Both the position numbers and the translations under genes were made by a program. Positions 43,319 through 52,312 of a DNA stretch of 64,000 nt are shown here, piece after piece. The stretch lies in the NCBI RefSeq assembly GCF_900091515.1, contig NZ_LT607410.1, positions 6,572,001-6,636,000 on the forward strand, in the 5' to 3' direction. Every line of letters starts with the position of its first letter. Position 1 is the first letter of the stretch. Source of the DNA: Micromonospora purpureochromogenes (lineage in GTDB: Bacteria; Actinomycetota; Actinomycetes; Mycobacteriales; Micromonosporaceae). The notes below the pieces were generated by a model. That model did not search any database, was not told where the DNA came from, and was given only the letters and a program-made list of their open reading frames with translations.

Positions 43319-45271
43319 TCAGCCCGGCGAACCGCCTCCGACCGGGACGGCCGTCACCCGCGCGGCGCGGGCCGGCAGGACCACCCAGGCCAGGACGACA
43401 CTCGCCACGAATCCCACGAGAAGGTACGTACCGAGTGTAGCCAGACCGATACTCACAATTCCGGCGATCGCCGCCAGTGCCAGCAGCACCGACCGCCCCT
43501 CCCAGCCCAGCGTCCAGCGGTGCAGCGGCGGGGCCGCCTGCCGCTTCTCCAGCCGGGCGGTCAGGTCGTAGTGGTGCAGGGTGAGCACGAGGACGTACGC
43601 GAAGACCAGCCAGGCCGGCGCGCCGCCGACCACCCCGAGGGCGATGGCGAACAGGTACTCCCCGGCCCGCAGCGCGGCCGGGACCAGCCAGTCCAGCGGC
43701 CCGTTGTGCGCCGCGCCGGCCCCCAGGCCGCCGACCAGCAGCACCAGCAGCGCCGCCGGCACCCACCAGCGCAGCCCGCCGTCGTCGGTCAGCAGCGCCG
43801 CGACCAGCAGCGCCGCCGGACCCAGCGCCGCCAGCACCGCCAGGGTCAGCGGTCCCATCGGGCGGACGACCGGCAGCCGCGCCGCCAGCGGACCGTCGTC
43901 GCGGTGCAGCGTGGCGTCGACCGTGTCCAGCACCGGCACCCACATCCAGCGGGCCCGCAAGGTGCGCAGCGCCCCGGTGTACCCGAACGCCAGCGTCCCC
44001 CAGACCAGCACCGCGATCAGGCTGACCAGCGGGTTGAACAGCGCCACGGTCAGCGCGATCAGCGCCCACCGCTCGCCGATCGGGAAGACCACCGTCCGCT
44101 TCAGCCAGTACGACACCGAGCCGGTGTCGGCCTGCACCCGGGTGGAGGCGGCGTTCAGCCGGTCACCGATGCCACCGCCACCCCCGCCCACCGCCGTCTT
44201 CGGCCGGCGGGCCGCCTCGTCGTGCAGCACGCCGTACCAGGTGTCGGTCATGTGCCGCACGGTCTGCAGCGTCATCGCGGCGATGGCGAGAGCCCAGCCG
44301 TACCGGAAGCCGGCGTGCGTCGCCCCGTAGCCGAGGCCGGCGTAGACCACGTACTCCTTCGCCCGGTCGGCCATCGTGTCCAGCCAGCCGCCCCAGGCGC
44401 TGAAGTGCCGGGTGTAGCGGGCCAGTTGGCCGTCCACACAGTCGAGCACGAAGCCGAGGTAGAGCAGCACCGCCCCGCTGACCAGCGCGGGCCGGCCGCC
44501 GGCCCCGAACAGCACCGCCGCGGCGACCGCGAAGAGCACCGACAGCATGGTCACCGCGGTCGGGCCGAGCCCGATCCGGGCCGCCGCCTTCGTCACGTAC
44601 GGCGACCAGGTGCTGACGAAGTAGGTGGTGAAGAAGTCGTCCCGCTCCTTGACCGAGAGCCGCAGCTCGGCCTTGTCCTCGTTCACCCCCGCCAGCGCCG
44701 CCTCGGCGGTGTGCAGCCCGGCGGCGTCACCGATCCGGTGCGCCACGAGCAGGCGTACCCGGTGGGCGAAGGTCAGCGTGCCGAGCGCGGTGAGCGCGGC
44801 GAAGAGCCCGTCCACGGCGGGCCCGGTCGCGGGCCGGGCGGCGGCGGCCCGGGCGGCGGCCGCCAGGGCCGGCAGATCCTCCACGCCGACCCGCAGCGCG
44901 CCGCCGAACACTCCGGTGGCGTCGGCCAGCTCCGGCCCGGCCTCGACCACCTGGCCGCGCTCCTCGCGCACGGCCGTGCGGCCGGGGACCGGCGGGTCGG
45001 TGAGCACCAGGGCCACCGTCGGGCCGACCGGGCTGGTGGCCAGGTGCTTCAGTACGGCGGTGTGCGCGACCAGGTCGGCCCCGCTGACGATCACCGGGCC
45101 GCTGGCGGCGCCCACCAGGGCGGCCAGCTCGTCCAGGTCGGCGGCGGCGCGCACCTCGTCCGCCCCGGCCCGGCGCCACTGGGCGGCCAGCCGGTCGGCG
45201 AGCGTCTCCCCGGCGCCGGTGGGCAGGCCCGCGGCCGGCGCACCGGCGGCGAGCACGATCGCGAGGGTCAC
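43319..45271 (-). CDS. DUF5941 / CDP-alcohol phosphatidyltransferase fusion
   Basis: A 650-residue protein. Residues about 1-190 resemble a decayed nucleotidyltransferase (LAIVLAAG start). Next comes a CDP-alcohol phosphatidyltransferase domain with the full motif DGxxAR-x8-G-x3-D-x3-D (DGQLAR...GWLDTMAD). About eight further transmembrane helices make up the DUF5941 part. The family joins an alcohol phosphate to a lipid or prenyl carrier, so it may start the wall polymer. The start GTG overlaps the ABC ATPase stop by 4 bases. Confidence 0.85.
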   Translation of the reverse strand: MTLAIVLAAGAPAAGLPTGAGETLADRLAAQWRRAGADEVRAAADLDELAALVGAASGPVIVSGADLVAHTAVLKHLATSPVGPTVALVLTDPPVPGRTAVREERGQVVEAGPELADATGVFGGALRVGVEDLPALAAAARAAAARPATGPAVDGLFAALTALGTLTFAHRVRLLVAHRIGDAAGLHTAEAALAGVNEDKAELRLSVKERDDFFTTYFVSTWSPYVTKAAARIGLGPTAVTMLSVLFAVAAAVLFGAGGRPALVSGAVLLYLGFVLDCVDGQLARYTRHFSAWGGWLDTMADRAKEYVVYAGLGYGATHAGFRYGWALAIAAMTLQTVRHMTDTWYGVLHDEAARRPKTAVGGGGGGIGDRLNAASTRVQADTGSVSYWLKRTVVFPIGERWALIALTVALFNPLVSLIAVLVWGTLAFGYTGALRTLRARWMWVPVLDTVDATLHRDDGPLAARLPVVRPMGPLTLAVLAALGPAALLVAALLTDDGGLRWWVPAALLVLLVGGLGAGAAHNGPLDWLVPAALRAGEYLFAIALGVVGGAPAWLVFAYVLVLTLHHYDLTARLEKRQAAPPLHRWTLGWEGRSVLLALAAIAGIVSIGLATLGTYLLVGFVASVVLAWVVLPARAARVTAVPVGGGSPG

Positions 45272-46011
45272 CGCGGGACCGCGGCGTGGTACGCGTCGAG
45301 CGCCTCGGCGACCGTGCCGTCCACGGTCAGCCGCCCGCCGTCGAGGTAGAGCCCCCGACGGCAGAACCGGGTCAGGTCCTTCTCGTTGTGTGACACCAGC
45401 ACCAAGGTGCGCCCCTCCGCGAGCAGTCGGTCGATCGTCGAATAGCACTTCTTGCGGAACTCCGCGTCGCCCACCGCGGTCACCTCGTCCATCAGCAGGA
45501 TCGGGTGCGGCAGGTGGGAGATGATGGCGAACCCGAGCCGGACCTTCATCCCGGACGAGTAGTGCCGGACCGAGGTGTCGATGGCCCGCTCCACCTGCTC
45601 GCCGGCGAACGAGACGATGTCGTCGAAGTGCCGCTTCAGGTACGCCGACGACAGCCCGTGCAGGCCGCCGACGAGGTAGAGGTTCTCCCGCCCGGTGAGG
45701 TCGTTGGAGAAGCCGGCGGAGAGTTCCAGCAGCGGCGCGACGTCGCCGCGCACCCGGATCCGCCCCTCGTCGGGGATGAGCACCCCGGCGATGAGCCGCA
45801 GCAGGGTGCTCTTGCCGGTGCCGTTGCGCCCGATCACCCCGACCGTCTCGCCGGGCTCGACGGTGAAGGAGACGTCCCGCAGCGGCCAGAACTGCCCGGC
45901 CGCGGCGCCCCGCCCGCCACGGTGGATGAACAGCTCACGCAGCCGCAACTGGCGCCGGCGGTTGCGGACGAAGCGGATACCGAGGCCCTCGGCCTCGATG
46001 ATCGGCGCCAC
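45268..46011 (-). CDS. Teichoic-acid-type ABC export ATPase (TagH-like)
   Basis: A 247-residue ATPase with Walker A GRNGTGKST (61-69), signature HYSSGMKVRLG and Walker B ILLMDEV. The spacing and YSSGM signature are typical of polysaccharide/teichoic acid exporters (TagH, Wzt, RfbE). There is no C-terminal glycan-binding domain. Its gene begins one base after the permease stop. Confidence 0.92.
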   Translation of the reverse strand: MAPIIEAEGLGIRFVRNRRRQLRLRELFIHRGGRGAAAGQFWPLRDVSFTVEPGETVGVIGRNGTGKSTLLRLIAGVLIPDEGRIRVRGDVAPLLELSAGFSNDLTGRENLYLVGGLHGLSSAYLKRHFDDIVSFAGEQVERAIDTSVRHYSSGMKVRLGFAIISHLPHPILLMDEVTAVGDAEFRKKCYSTIDRLLAEGRTLVLVSHNEKDLTRFCRRGLYLDGGRLTVDGTVAEALDAYHAAVPR

Positions 46012-46012
46012 C

Positions 46013-46840
46013 TCACAGCTCCTTGAGCACGGCGGGTTCGAGCCGGCGGAACGCCCACCAGCCGGCGACCAGCAGCAGCAGGCTGCCGGCGACCGTGGTG
46101 GCCAGCAGCCGGGCGTCGGGAAACTCGTCCGGGTACCAGATCGCGTGCTGGAGCTGGAAGATGCCGACCAGCGGGTTGAGCTCGTAGCCGACCTTCACCC
46201 AGCCCGGCATCCCGGACTCCCGGACCAGGCTCAGCGGGTAGATGATCGGCGTGGCGTAGAAGAGCACCCGGATGATCAGCCGCATGAAGCGCTCGACGTC
46301 GCGCATCAGCACGTTGACCGCCGAGAGCAGCAGCGACAGCCCGACCAGCAGGGTGGCCTGCACCAGCACGGCCAGCGGCAGGGCGAGCAGCGACCAGCCG
46401 GGGTGAATCCTGCCGTGCGCGGCGTAGCCGGCGGCGACGGCGAAGAGGATGGGCAGGCCGGCGGCGTACTCGGCGAACCGGCCGGTGACCCGGCCGATCG
46501 GGAAGACCTGCCGGGGCACGTTCATCGTGGTGATCAGGCGGGACTGGCCGGTCAGCGCGTTGGTCGCCTCGCTCAGCGCCGAACTGGTCCACATCCAGGC
46601 GAAGATCCCGGTGATCAGGAAGAGCGGGTACGACTCGGCGGCCTGCCCGAGGTGCCGCTCGGTGTCGCCGGAGTAGAGCACGCCGAAGACGAAGAAGTAG
46701 ATCGCCCCCATGCCCAGCGGCTCGATCAGCGACCAGAAGTAACCGAGCACCGACTGCTGGTACTTCACCGCCAGGTCCCGCTTGACCAGGATCCGCAGCG
46801 AGTTGCGGTGCGACCACAACGCCGCGACGCCAGCGGTCAC
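46013..46840 (-). CDS. ABC-2 polymer export permease (TagG-like)
   Basis: A 275-residue permease with six transmembrane helices and the ABC-2 coupling segment near the N-terminus (LVKRDLAVKYQQSVLGYFWSL). First gene of the four-gene operon; a TAACCT -10 candidate lies in the 58-base upstream gap. With the ATPase it would flip a lipid-linked wall glycopolymer. Confidence 0.9.
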   Translation of the reverse strand: MTAGVAALWSHRNSLRILVKRDLAVKYQQSVLGYFWSLIEPLGMGAIYFFVFGVLYSGDTERHLGQAAESYPLFLITGIFAWMWTSSALSEATNALTGQSRLITTMNVPRQVFPIGRVTGRFAEYAAGLPILFAVAAGYAAHGRIHPGWSLLALPLAVLVQATLLVGLSLLLSAVNVLMRDVERFMRLIIRVLFYATPIIYPLSLVRESGMPGWVKVGYELNPLVGIFQLQHAIWYPDEFPDARLLATTVAGSLLLLVAGWWAFRRLEPAVLKEL

Positions 46841-46898
46841 CGTCGCCTCCCGCCTCCCAGGACGGACGACAGGTTAGCAGTCGGTGAACGAACGCCCC

Positions 46899-48269
46899 TC
46901 AGCACTCGATCACGTTGACGGCCAGGCCGCCGCGCGCCGTCTCCTTGTACTTGACCTTCATGTCGGCGCCCGTCTCCCGCATGGTCTTGATGACCTTGTC
47001 CAGCGAGACGGCGTGCACCCCGTCCCCACGCAGCGCCAGCCGGGCGGCGGTGATCGCCTTGATGCTAGCCACCGCGTTCCGCTCGATGCACGGGATCTGC
47101 ACCAGCCCACCGACCGGGTCGCAGGTCAGCCCGAGGTTGTGCTCCATGCCGATCTCGGCGGCGTTCTCCACCTGCGCCGGCGTGCCACCGAGGGCCTCGG
47201 CCAGCCCGGCGGCGGCCATCGAGCAGGCCGAGCCGACCTCGCCCTGGCAGCCGACCTCGGCGCCGGAGATGGAGGCGTTCTCCTTGAACAGCACGCCGAT
47301 CGCGCCGGCGGCCAGCAGGAAGCGGACCACGCCGTCCTCGTCGGCGTGCGGGGTGAACCGGGTGTAGTAGTGCAGCACCGCCGGGATGATGCCGGCCGCG
47401 CCGTTGGTGGGGGCGGTCACCACCCGGCCGCCGGCGGCGTTCTCCTCGTTGACGGCGAGGGCGAAGAGCGTCACCCAGTCCATCGCGCGCAGCGGGTCGG
47501 TGGAGTCGATCTCCGCCTCCAGGCTCCGGCGCAGCTCGGCGGCGCGGCGGCGAACCTTCAGCCCGCCGGGGAGGACGCCGCCGTGCTCGCAGCCGGCCGC
47601 CACGCACTCCCGCATCACCCGCCAGATCTCCAGCAGGCCGGCCCGCACGTCGGCCTCGCTGCGCCAGGAGCACTCGTTGGCCAGCATCACCTCGCTGATC
47701 GACAGCCCGGTCGCGGCGGTCACCTCGAGCAGCTCGGCGCCGGTGTAGAAGGGGTACCGCACCCGCGTCGTGTCGGGCTTGATCCGGTCCGCCCCGGCGG
47801 CCGCCTCGTCCACCACGAAGCCGCCGCCCACCGAGTAGTAGGTACGGGCCCTGACCTGCGCCCCGGCCGCGTCGTAGGCCGCGAAGGTCATCCCGTTCGG
47901 GTGGTACGGCAGCGACCGGCGGCGGTGCAGCACCAGGTCCCGGCCCGGGTCGAAGTCGATCTCCTGCACGCCGAGCAGGTGCAGCCGGCCCTCGGCGCGG
48001 ATCGCGGCCACCCGGGGGCCGACGGTGTCGGTGTCGACCGTCTCCGGTGCCTCGCCCTCCAGCCCGAGCAGCACGGCCCGGTCGCTGCCGTGGCCGTGCC
48101 CGGTGGCGCCGAGCGACCCGAACAGCTCGGCCTGGACCCGGACGACGTCGGCGAGCAGCCCGTCGCCCTTCAACCCGGCGACGAACGTCCGCGCGGCCCG
48201 CATCGGTCCCACGGTGTGCGAGCTGGACGGCCCGATGCCGACGCTGAAGAGGTCGAAAACACTGATCAT
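46899..48269 (-). CDS. sdaA: L-serine ammonia-lyase (iron-sulfur type)
   Basis: A 456-residue single-chain enzyme turning L-serine into pyruvate and ammonia. The N-terminal beta domain opens [23 protein letters not shown]. The C-terminal helical domain carries the 4Fe-4S cysteines in [16 protein letters not shown] and QIPCIERN. It is a single gene, 58 bases beyond the wall-polymer operon start. Confidence 0.95.
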   Translation of the reverse strand: MISVFDLFSVGIGPSSSHTVGPMRAARTFVAGLKGDGLLADVVRVQAELFGSLGATGHGHGSDRAVLLGLEGEAPETVDTDTVGPRVAAIRAEGRLHLLGVQEIDFDPGRDLVLHRRRSLPYHPNGMTFAAYDAAGAQVRARTYYSVGGGFVVDEAAAGADRIKPDTTRVRYPFYTGAELLEVTAATGLSISEVMLANECSWRSEADVRAGLLEIWRVMRECVAAGCEHGGVLPGGLKVRRRAAELRRSLEAEIDSTDPLRAMDWVTLFALAVNEENAAGGRVVTAPTNGAAGIIPAVLHYYTRFTPHADEDGVVRFLLAAGAIGVLFKENASISGAEVGCQGEVGSACSMAAAGLAEALGGTPAQVENAAEIGMEHNLGLTCDPVGGLVQIPCIERNAVASIKAITAARLALRGDGVHAVSLDKVIKTMRETGADMKVKYKETARGGLAVNVIEC

Positions 48270-48585
48270 GGCTGCACTTTCCTCGCCGTCGCGCCCGGTG
48301 GTGCCGGGTCCGACTCGGGTTCCGCCCGCCGAGGTCTCCGGCGGCCGTCGGCACCGCCCGGGGTGGTGGACGGCATCCGACCGGCGAGCCTACCCGCCCG
48401 CCGCACCTCCCGCCTTTCCACCGCAGGTGACGACACCTTCCAAGGGTGCATCGGGCGGGGGCGGCGCGGGTAACCACCTACGGGTCCGGGGCCGCCGGAT
48501 CGGTCTTCGGACGGAGGGCGCGGTGGCCACCCCTTTCTACCGTTGGTTGCAGAGCGGCGGATCGCCGCAGAGTGGGAGTACGACG
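48270..48585. promoter_or_regulatory. Intergenic region between sdaA and pspC
   Basis: Divergent promoters must lie here. On the sdaA side a minus-strand TAGGCT near 48390 is a -10 candidate with a leader of about 110 bases. No glycine riboswitch core is present. The plus side has no strong box. No further gene is seen. Confidence 0.35.
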
Positions 48586-48786
48586 ATGAGTCGCAAACTG
48601 GTCCGGCCCCGCGAGGGGCGCATGCTCGCCGGCGTCTGCGCCGGCCTGGCCCGCCGGTTCAACACCTCGGCGTTCATGATCCGGCTGCTGTTCCTGCTGT
48701 CGCTGCTGCTGCCCGGCACCCAGGTGATCGTCTACCTGGTGCTCTGGGTGCTGATGCCGAACGAGGACCGCGCCGCCACCCGCTAG
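48586..48786 (+). CDS. PspC-domain small membrane protein
   Basis: A 66-residue protein made only of a PspC domain: RMLAGVCAGLARRFN (11-25) and a hydrophobic helix (about 33-57) ending LVLWVLMPNED. PspC proteins sense membrane stress. ATG 48586 with GGGAGT upstream is preferred to an in-frame GTG at 48523. Confidence 0.85.
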   Translation: MSRKLVRPREGRMLAGVCAGLARRFNTSAFMIRLLFLLSLLLPGTQVIVYLVLWVLMPNEDRAATR

Positions 48787-48787
48787 C

Positions 48788-49090
48788 AAGATGCGGGCCA
48801 GTGCTCCGCCCTTCAGGGCGGGTGAAGGCCCGCACTGGAGGGGCCGCCAGGCCCCGAGCGTGCCATTGACCGTGGTAAAATCTGGGCGGGCTCCAGCGAT
48901 AACCAAGCTGGAGCCCGCCGCACCAGACGTCGCCGCAGGGCATGCGGAGACGGAAAACGCCTGTGGAGCGGACGTAAGACCGGAGCACGCTCCGGCTGAT
49001 CGCGGTGAAGCAGGAACCCAACTGGGCGTTGCGCGTTCCGCGCGCAGCGCGGAGGGAATCCCCGCCATTCATGGCGGTGGAGGAAGTCAA
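48788..49090 (+). mobile_element. Decayed IS200/IS605-type element without intact tnpB
   Basis: About 300 bp bounded by related tip hairpins: CCGCCCTTCAGGGCGG at 48806-48821 and CCGCCATTCATGGCGG at 49062-49077, the right one followed by GGAGGAAGTCAA as in IS605-group right ends. The middle has a 13-bp stem (48885-48897 with 48907-48919). No tnpA or full tnpB is present, so it is a deletion derivative or a non-autonomous relative mobilised in trans. Confidence 0.72.
48885..49090 (+). ncRNA. Putative omega-RNA (reRNA) scaffold
   Basis: In IS200/IS605 elements the guide RNA of TnpB overlaps the tnpB 3' end and finishes at the right-end hairpin, followed by a guide copied from flanking DNA. That layout is preserved: structured tail region, terminal hairpin 49062-49077, GTCAA end, then flank 49091 onward. 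Expression and the 5' end are unknown. Confidence 0.5.
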
Positions 49091-49093
49091 TGA
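48938..49093 (+). pseudogene. C-terminal tail of tnpB
   Basis: The frame reads GHAETENACGADVRPE...DRGEAGT...EGIPAIHGG and then stops. This is the recurrent low-similarity tail of actinobacterial TnpB proteins, whose DNA doubles as omega-RNA. The RuvC and zinc-ribbon parts are absent upstream. Confidence 0.7.
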
Positions 49094-49103
49094 CCTCCCC
49101 GCA

Positions 49104-49143
49104 CGGCAGCGCCCGCCCCGATATCTCGGGGCGGGCGCTGCCG
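49104..49143 (-). terminator. Very strong hairpin terminator
   Basis: A perfect 18-bp stem (CGGCAGCGCCCGCCCCGA) with loop TATC lies 8 bases beyond the leftward DUF4230 stop. It immediately follows the end of the decayed IS element. Confidence 0.88.
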
Positions 49144-49151
49144 GTTTCGGG

Positions 49152-49928
49152 TCAGGGAGCGGCGTACGTGACGGTGATTTTCTCGTAGCCGAGTGAGCGG
49201 AGCAGGCCCTCCAGCATCTTGCGGGTGTTCTCCTCGGCGCGCTGGGTCAACCCGCTGTCGCGCGCCGCCGCGGTGATCCGTTCCTCGGCGAGCTGGTAGA
49301 CCTGCTGCTGCCGGTTGGGGTCGCCGTTGACCAGCTCGCCGAGCCGGTTGAGCAGGCCGCGCTCCTCGGCGAAGACGTAGCTCTTCTGCAGGTCGAGGTT
49401 GGTCTTGCCGAGCTGCGGCGCCGGCAGCTTGATCTCGACGGACTTGCCGTCGGCGGATTCGACCACCGCCCCCTCGGAGATCTTGGTGAAGTCGACGTAC
49501 GCCTCCACGCTGCCCGCCCCGACGAAGAGGGTCCGCTGCTTGAGCAGGAACTCGGGCACGTTGTTGCGGTCGTTCTGGAGGTCGACCACGACCTGGAAAT
49601 TGCCCTCGGCGGCGACGTAGCGGCTGAGGTCCTGGATCGACTTGAGCAGCGGCGGCTGGCTGCGGTCGGTCTGCTCCTTGGCGAACGGGTTGCGGAAGTC
49701 GGGGAAGATTCCGGTCGCCTGGGCGCCGAGCAGCACCACCACCGCCAGCGCCGCCGCGCCCAGCCACACGAGCAGGCCCCGGGGGGCGGGCCCGCCGGAG
49801 GGCGCCGACCCGCCCGGCCGCGGCGGGGAGGTGTCGTCCGACCGGGCCGGAAGCGTGTCGGCGGTCGGGTAGCCGGGAAACTCCCTGGTGGGCTCGTTGA
49901 TGTCACCGTCGCGGGCCATGGCCCTCAC
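49152..49928 (-). CDS. DUF4230 membrane-anchored protein
   Basis: A 258-residue protein. Disordered Pro/Gly N-terminus, one transmembrane helix (about 52-72), then a DUF4230 domain (about 95-255) of alternating beta strands and a long C-terminal helix outside the membrane. The family is widespread and uncharacterised. The start is either GTG 49928 or ATG 49919; neither has ideal ribosome-site spacing. Confidence 0.82.
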   Translation of the reverse strand: MRAMARDGDINEPTREFPGYPTADTLPARSDDTSPPRPGGSAPSGGPAPRGLLVWLGAAALAVVVLLGAQATGIFPDFRNPFAKEQTDRSQPPLLKSIQDLSRYVAAEGNFQVVVDLQNDRNNVPEFLLKQRTLFVGAGSVEAYVDFTKISEGAVVESADGKSVEIKLPAPQLGKTNLDLQKSYVFAEERGLLNRLGELVNGDPNRQQQVYQLAEERITAAARDSGLTQRAEENTRKMLEGLLRSLGYEKITVTYAAP

Positions 49929-50017
49929 CGTCCTCGTCAGACACGTCGTCTACCGATGACGGTACGGGCCGGATACGACACCCGCGCGTCGAGCGACCCG
50001 ATCGGGTGAAGCGTCGG

Positions 50018-51181
50018 TCAGGCGAAGGCGGAGACCCCGGTCAGCTTCTGCCCGATGACCAGCTGGTGGATCTCCGAGGTGCCCTCGTAGGTCAGCACGC
50101 TCTCCAGGTTGTTGGCGTGCCGCATCACCGGGTACTCGCCCGAGACGCCGTTCGCGCCGAGGATCGTGCGGCACTGGCGGGCGATCGCCAGCGCCTCCCG
50201 CACGTTGTTCAGCTTGCCCACGCTGACCTGCTCCGGGCGCAGCTTCCCGGCGTCGGCGAGCCGGCCCAGGTGCAGCGCCAGCAGGTAGCCCTTGTTCCAC
50301 TCGACGGCCATGTCGGCGAGCTTGGCCTGGGTGAGCTGGAAGCCGGCCAGCGGCCGGCCGAACTGGGTCCGGGTGGTCGCGTAGTCCAGCGCCGTCGACA
50401 GGCAGTCGCGGGCCGCGCCGAGCGCACCCCAGACGATGCCGTGCCGGGCCTCGGTCAGGCAGCTCAGCGGGGCCTTCAGCCCGATCGCCCCGGGCAGCTG
50501 GGCGTCCGCCGGCAGCCGGACGTCGTCGAGGGCGATCTCGCCGGTCAGCGAGGCGCGCAGCGACATCTTCCGCCGGATCTCGCGCGCCGTCACCCCCGGC
50601 GTGTCCATGGGTACGGCGAAACCGCGTACCCCCTCGTCGGTGCGCGCCCAGATCACGCCGACCTCGGCGATCGGCGCGTTGGTGATCCACATCTTGGCGC
50701 CGTTGAGCACCCAGTCGTCGCCGTCGCGGCGGGCCCGGGTGGCCATCGAGGCCGGGTCGGAGCCGTGGTCGGGCTCGGTCAGGCCGAAGCAGCCGATCGC
50801 CTCGCCGGCCGCCATCGCCGGCAGCCAGCGCTGCTTCTGCTCCTCGCTGCCGTAGCGCCAGATGGCGTACATGGCGAGCGAGCCCTGCACCGAGACCAGC
50901 GAGCGGATGCCGGAGTCGCCGGCCTCCAGCTCCAGGCAGGCCAGCCCGTACGCGACCGCCGAGGCGCCGGCGCAGCCGTACCCGGTCAGGTGCATGCCGA
51001 GCAGGCCGAGCTTGCCGAACTCCCGGGCCAGCTCGCGGGCCGGCACGTGGCCCTGCTCGTACCAGTCGGCGACGTGCGGGCGTACCCGGTCGTCGATGAG
51101 CTGGCGCACGACGGCGCGGATCTGCCGCTCCTCCTCGCTGAGCGAGGCGTCCACGTCGAGCAGGTCCAGGGGTGCGGTCAT
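50018..51181 (-). CDS. Acyl-CoA dehydrogenase, glutaryl-CoA dehydrogenase-like
   Basis: A 387-residue flavoprotein with the three acyl-CoA dehydrogenase domains. FAD-site segments CFGLTEPDHGSDP and WITNAP are present, and the catalytic base is Glu366 in TYEGTSEIH, the position used by the glutaryl-CoA/short-chain group. The start ATG 51181 follows AAGGTGG. It lies 32 bases after the VapB-like gene. Confidence 0.9.
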   Translation of the reverse strand: MTAPLDLLDVDASLSEEERQIRAVVRQLIDDRVRPHVADWYEQGHVPARELAREFGKLGLLGMHLTGYGCAGASAVAYGLACLELEAGDSGIRSLVSVQGSLAMYAIWRYGSEEQKQRWLPAMAAGEAIGCFGLTEPDHGSDPASMATRARRDGDDWVLNGAKMWITNAPIAEVGVIWARTDEGVRGFAVPMDTPGVTAREIRRKMSLRASLTGEIALDDVRLPADAQLPGAIGLKAPLSCLTEARHGIVWGALGAARDCLSTALDYATTRTQFGRPLAGFQLTQAKLADMAVEWNKGYLLALHLGRLADAGKLRPEQVSVGKLNNVREALAIARQCRTILGANGVSGEYPVMRHANNLESVLTYEGTSEIHQLVIGQKLTGVSAFA

Positions 51182-51213
51182 GGGGGCCACCTTAACCAGT
51201 CGTCAGGAGGGCG

Positions 51214-51519
51214 TCATCCCTCGTGGCCGCCGAGCACCAGCACCCGGGCGTGGATCTGGTTGCGCTGCTGCAACGCCGCGCGCAGCGCCCGGTGCAGCCC
51301 GTCCTCCAGGTAGAGCCCGCCGTTCCACTGCACGACGTGCGGGAAGAGGTCGCCGTAGAAGGTCGAGTCCTCGGCGAGGAGCTTGTCCAGCGCCAGCTCC
51401 CGCTTGGTGGTGATGAGCTGGTCCAGCCGCAGCGGGCGCGGCGGGATCTCCGCCCACTGCTTGAGCGTGTAGTTGTGCTCCGGGTACGGACGCCCGTCCC
51501 GGACCGCTCTGAAGATCAC
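51214..51519 (-). CDS. VapB-like / ParB-motif small protein
   Basis: A 101-residue protein. The C-terminal part has YLEDGLHRALRAALQQR, close to the DGxHR motif of ParB-type folds. Similar actinobacterial proteins are often labelled VapB-type antitoxins, but no vapC lies beside it. GGGAGGGGAG precedes GTG 51519; longer frames upstream are Arg-rich and unsupported. The role is unknown. Confidence 0.7.
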   Translation of the reverse strand: MIFRAVRDGRPYPEHNYTLKQWAEIPPRPLRLDQLITTKRELALDKLLAEDSTFYGDLFPHVVQWNGGLYLEDGLHRALRAALQQRNQIHARVLVLGGHEG

Positions 51520-51698
51520 GGCACGCTCCCCTCCCCGTGGCCGGGCCGACCGACGGCGCGGAGCCGGGTCACGCCGTGGTGCCGCGAGGTGCGGCACCGA
51601 TGACCGTGCCAGCCTAACCGCCTCCGCCACACTGCGTTTTACTCCCTCATGTCGCTTTCGCTTCCGCCGATACCCACCCGGGACCGCATGAACCACGC

Positions 51699-52301
51699 TC
51701 AACTCCACCGGCCGCGCCGGACCACCTCGCCGACCGGGCGACGCCCCCGACGCAGTGACGGTGACCGGTGGTCGGGCGCCCGGTAACCCACGGTCACCGC
51801 GCCGATCGGCTGGTACTCCTCGGGCACCCCGAACGCCTCCCGGTAGGCGTCCAGCCGCTGTGGCGGGATGCCGAAGAAGCAGGCCCCCAGCCCCTCGTCG
51901 ACGGCGGTGAGCAGCATGAGCAGCGCGGCGAAGCCGGTGTCGACGTACCAGTAGGGCACCGGCCAGCGTTCCGCCGTCCGGTCCGCCCAGCCCTTGTCCG
52001 GCTCGGCGTAGCGCTCCAGGTAGGCGGAGCGGTTGGCGTGCGGCACCACGATCAGCGGGGCCCGCCGCATCCCGGCCAGCCAGCGCTCCCGACCACCGCC
52101 GCCCGGGGTGGCCGCCGTCCAGAACCGCTCCCGGTCCGCCGGGGTCTCCAGCACCAGGAAGCCCCAGCCCTGCGCGAACCCGGCCGACGGCGCCCGGACC
52201 GCGTGGTCGAGCAGCCGGTCCACCACGTCCGGCGGGACCGGGCGGTCCGGGTCGTAGTTGCGCACCATCCGCCGTCGCCGGACGACCTCGCCGAACTCCA
52301 T
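51699..52301 (-). CDS. Nitroreductase-family FMN oxidoreductase
   Basis: A 200-residue nitroreductase-fold protein. It opens with VVRRRRMVRNYDPDRPVP and APSAGFAQGW, the FMN phosphate and ring contacts. The middle ends with GLGACFFGIP and VTVGYRAPD. It is encoded 11 bases after galM, so the two are probably co-transcribed. The substrate is unknown. Confidence 0.88.
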   Translation of the reverse strand: MEFGEVVRRRRMVRNYDPDRPVPPDVVDRLLDHAVRAPSAGFAQGWGFLVLETPADRERFWTAATPGGGGRERWLAGMRRAPLIVVPHANRSAYLERYAEPDKGWADRTAERWPVPYWYVDTGFAALLMLLTAVDEGLGACFFGIPPQRLDAYREAFGVPEEYQPIGAVTVGYRAPDHRSPSLRRGRRPVGEVVRRGRWS

Positions 52302-52312
52302 GCCCCCGCCGC

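Noticed and set aside
48270..48585. Glycine riboswitch upstream of sdaA
   Set aside because: No GGAGAG...CTCTCAGGC-type core is present on the minus strand.
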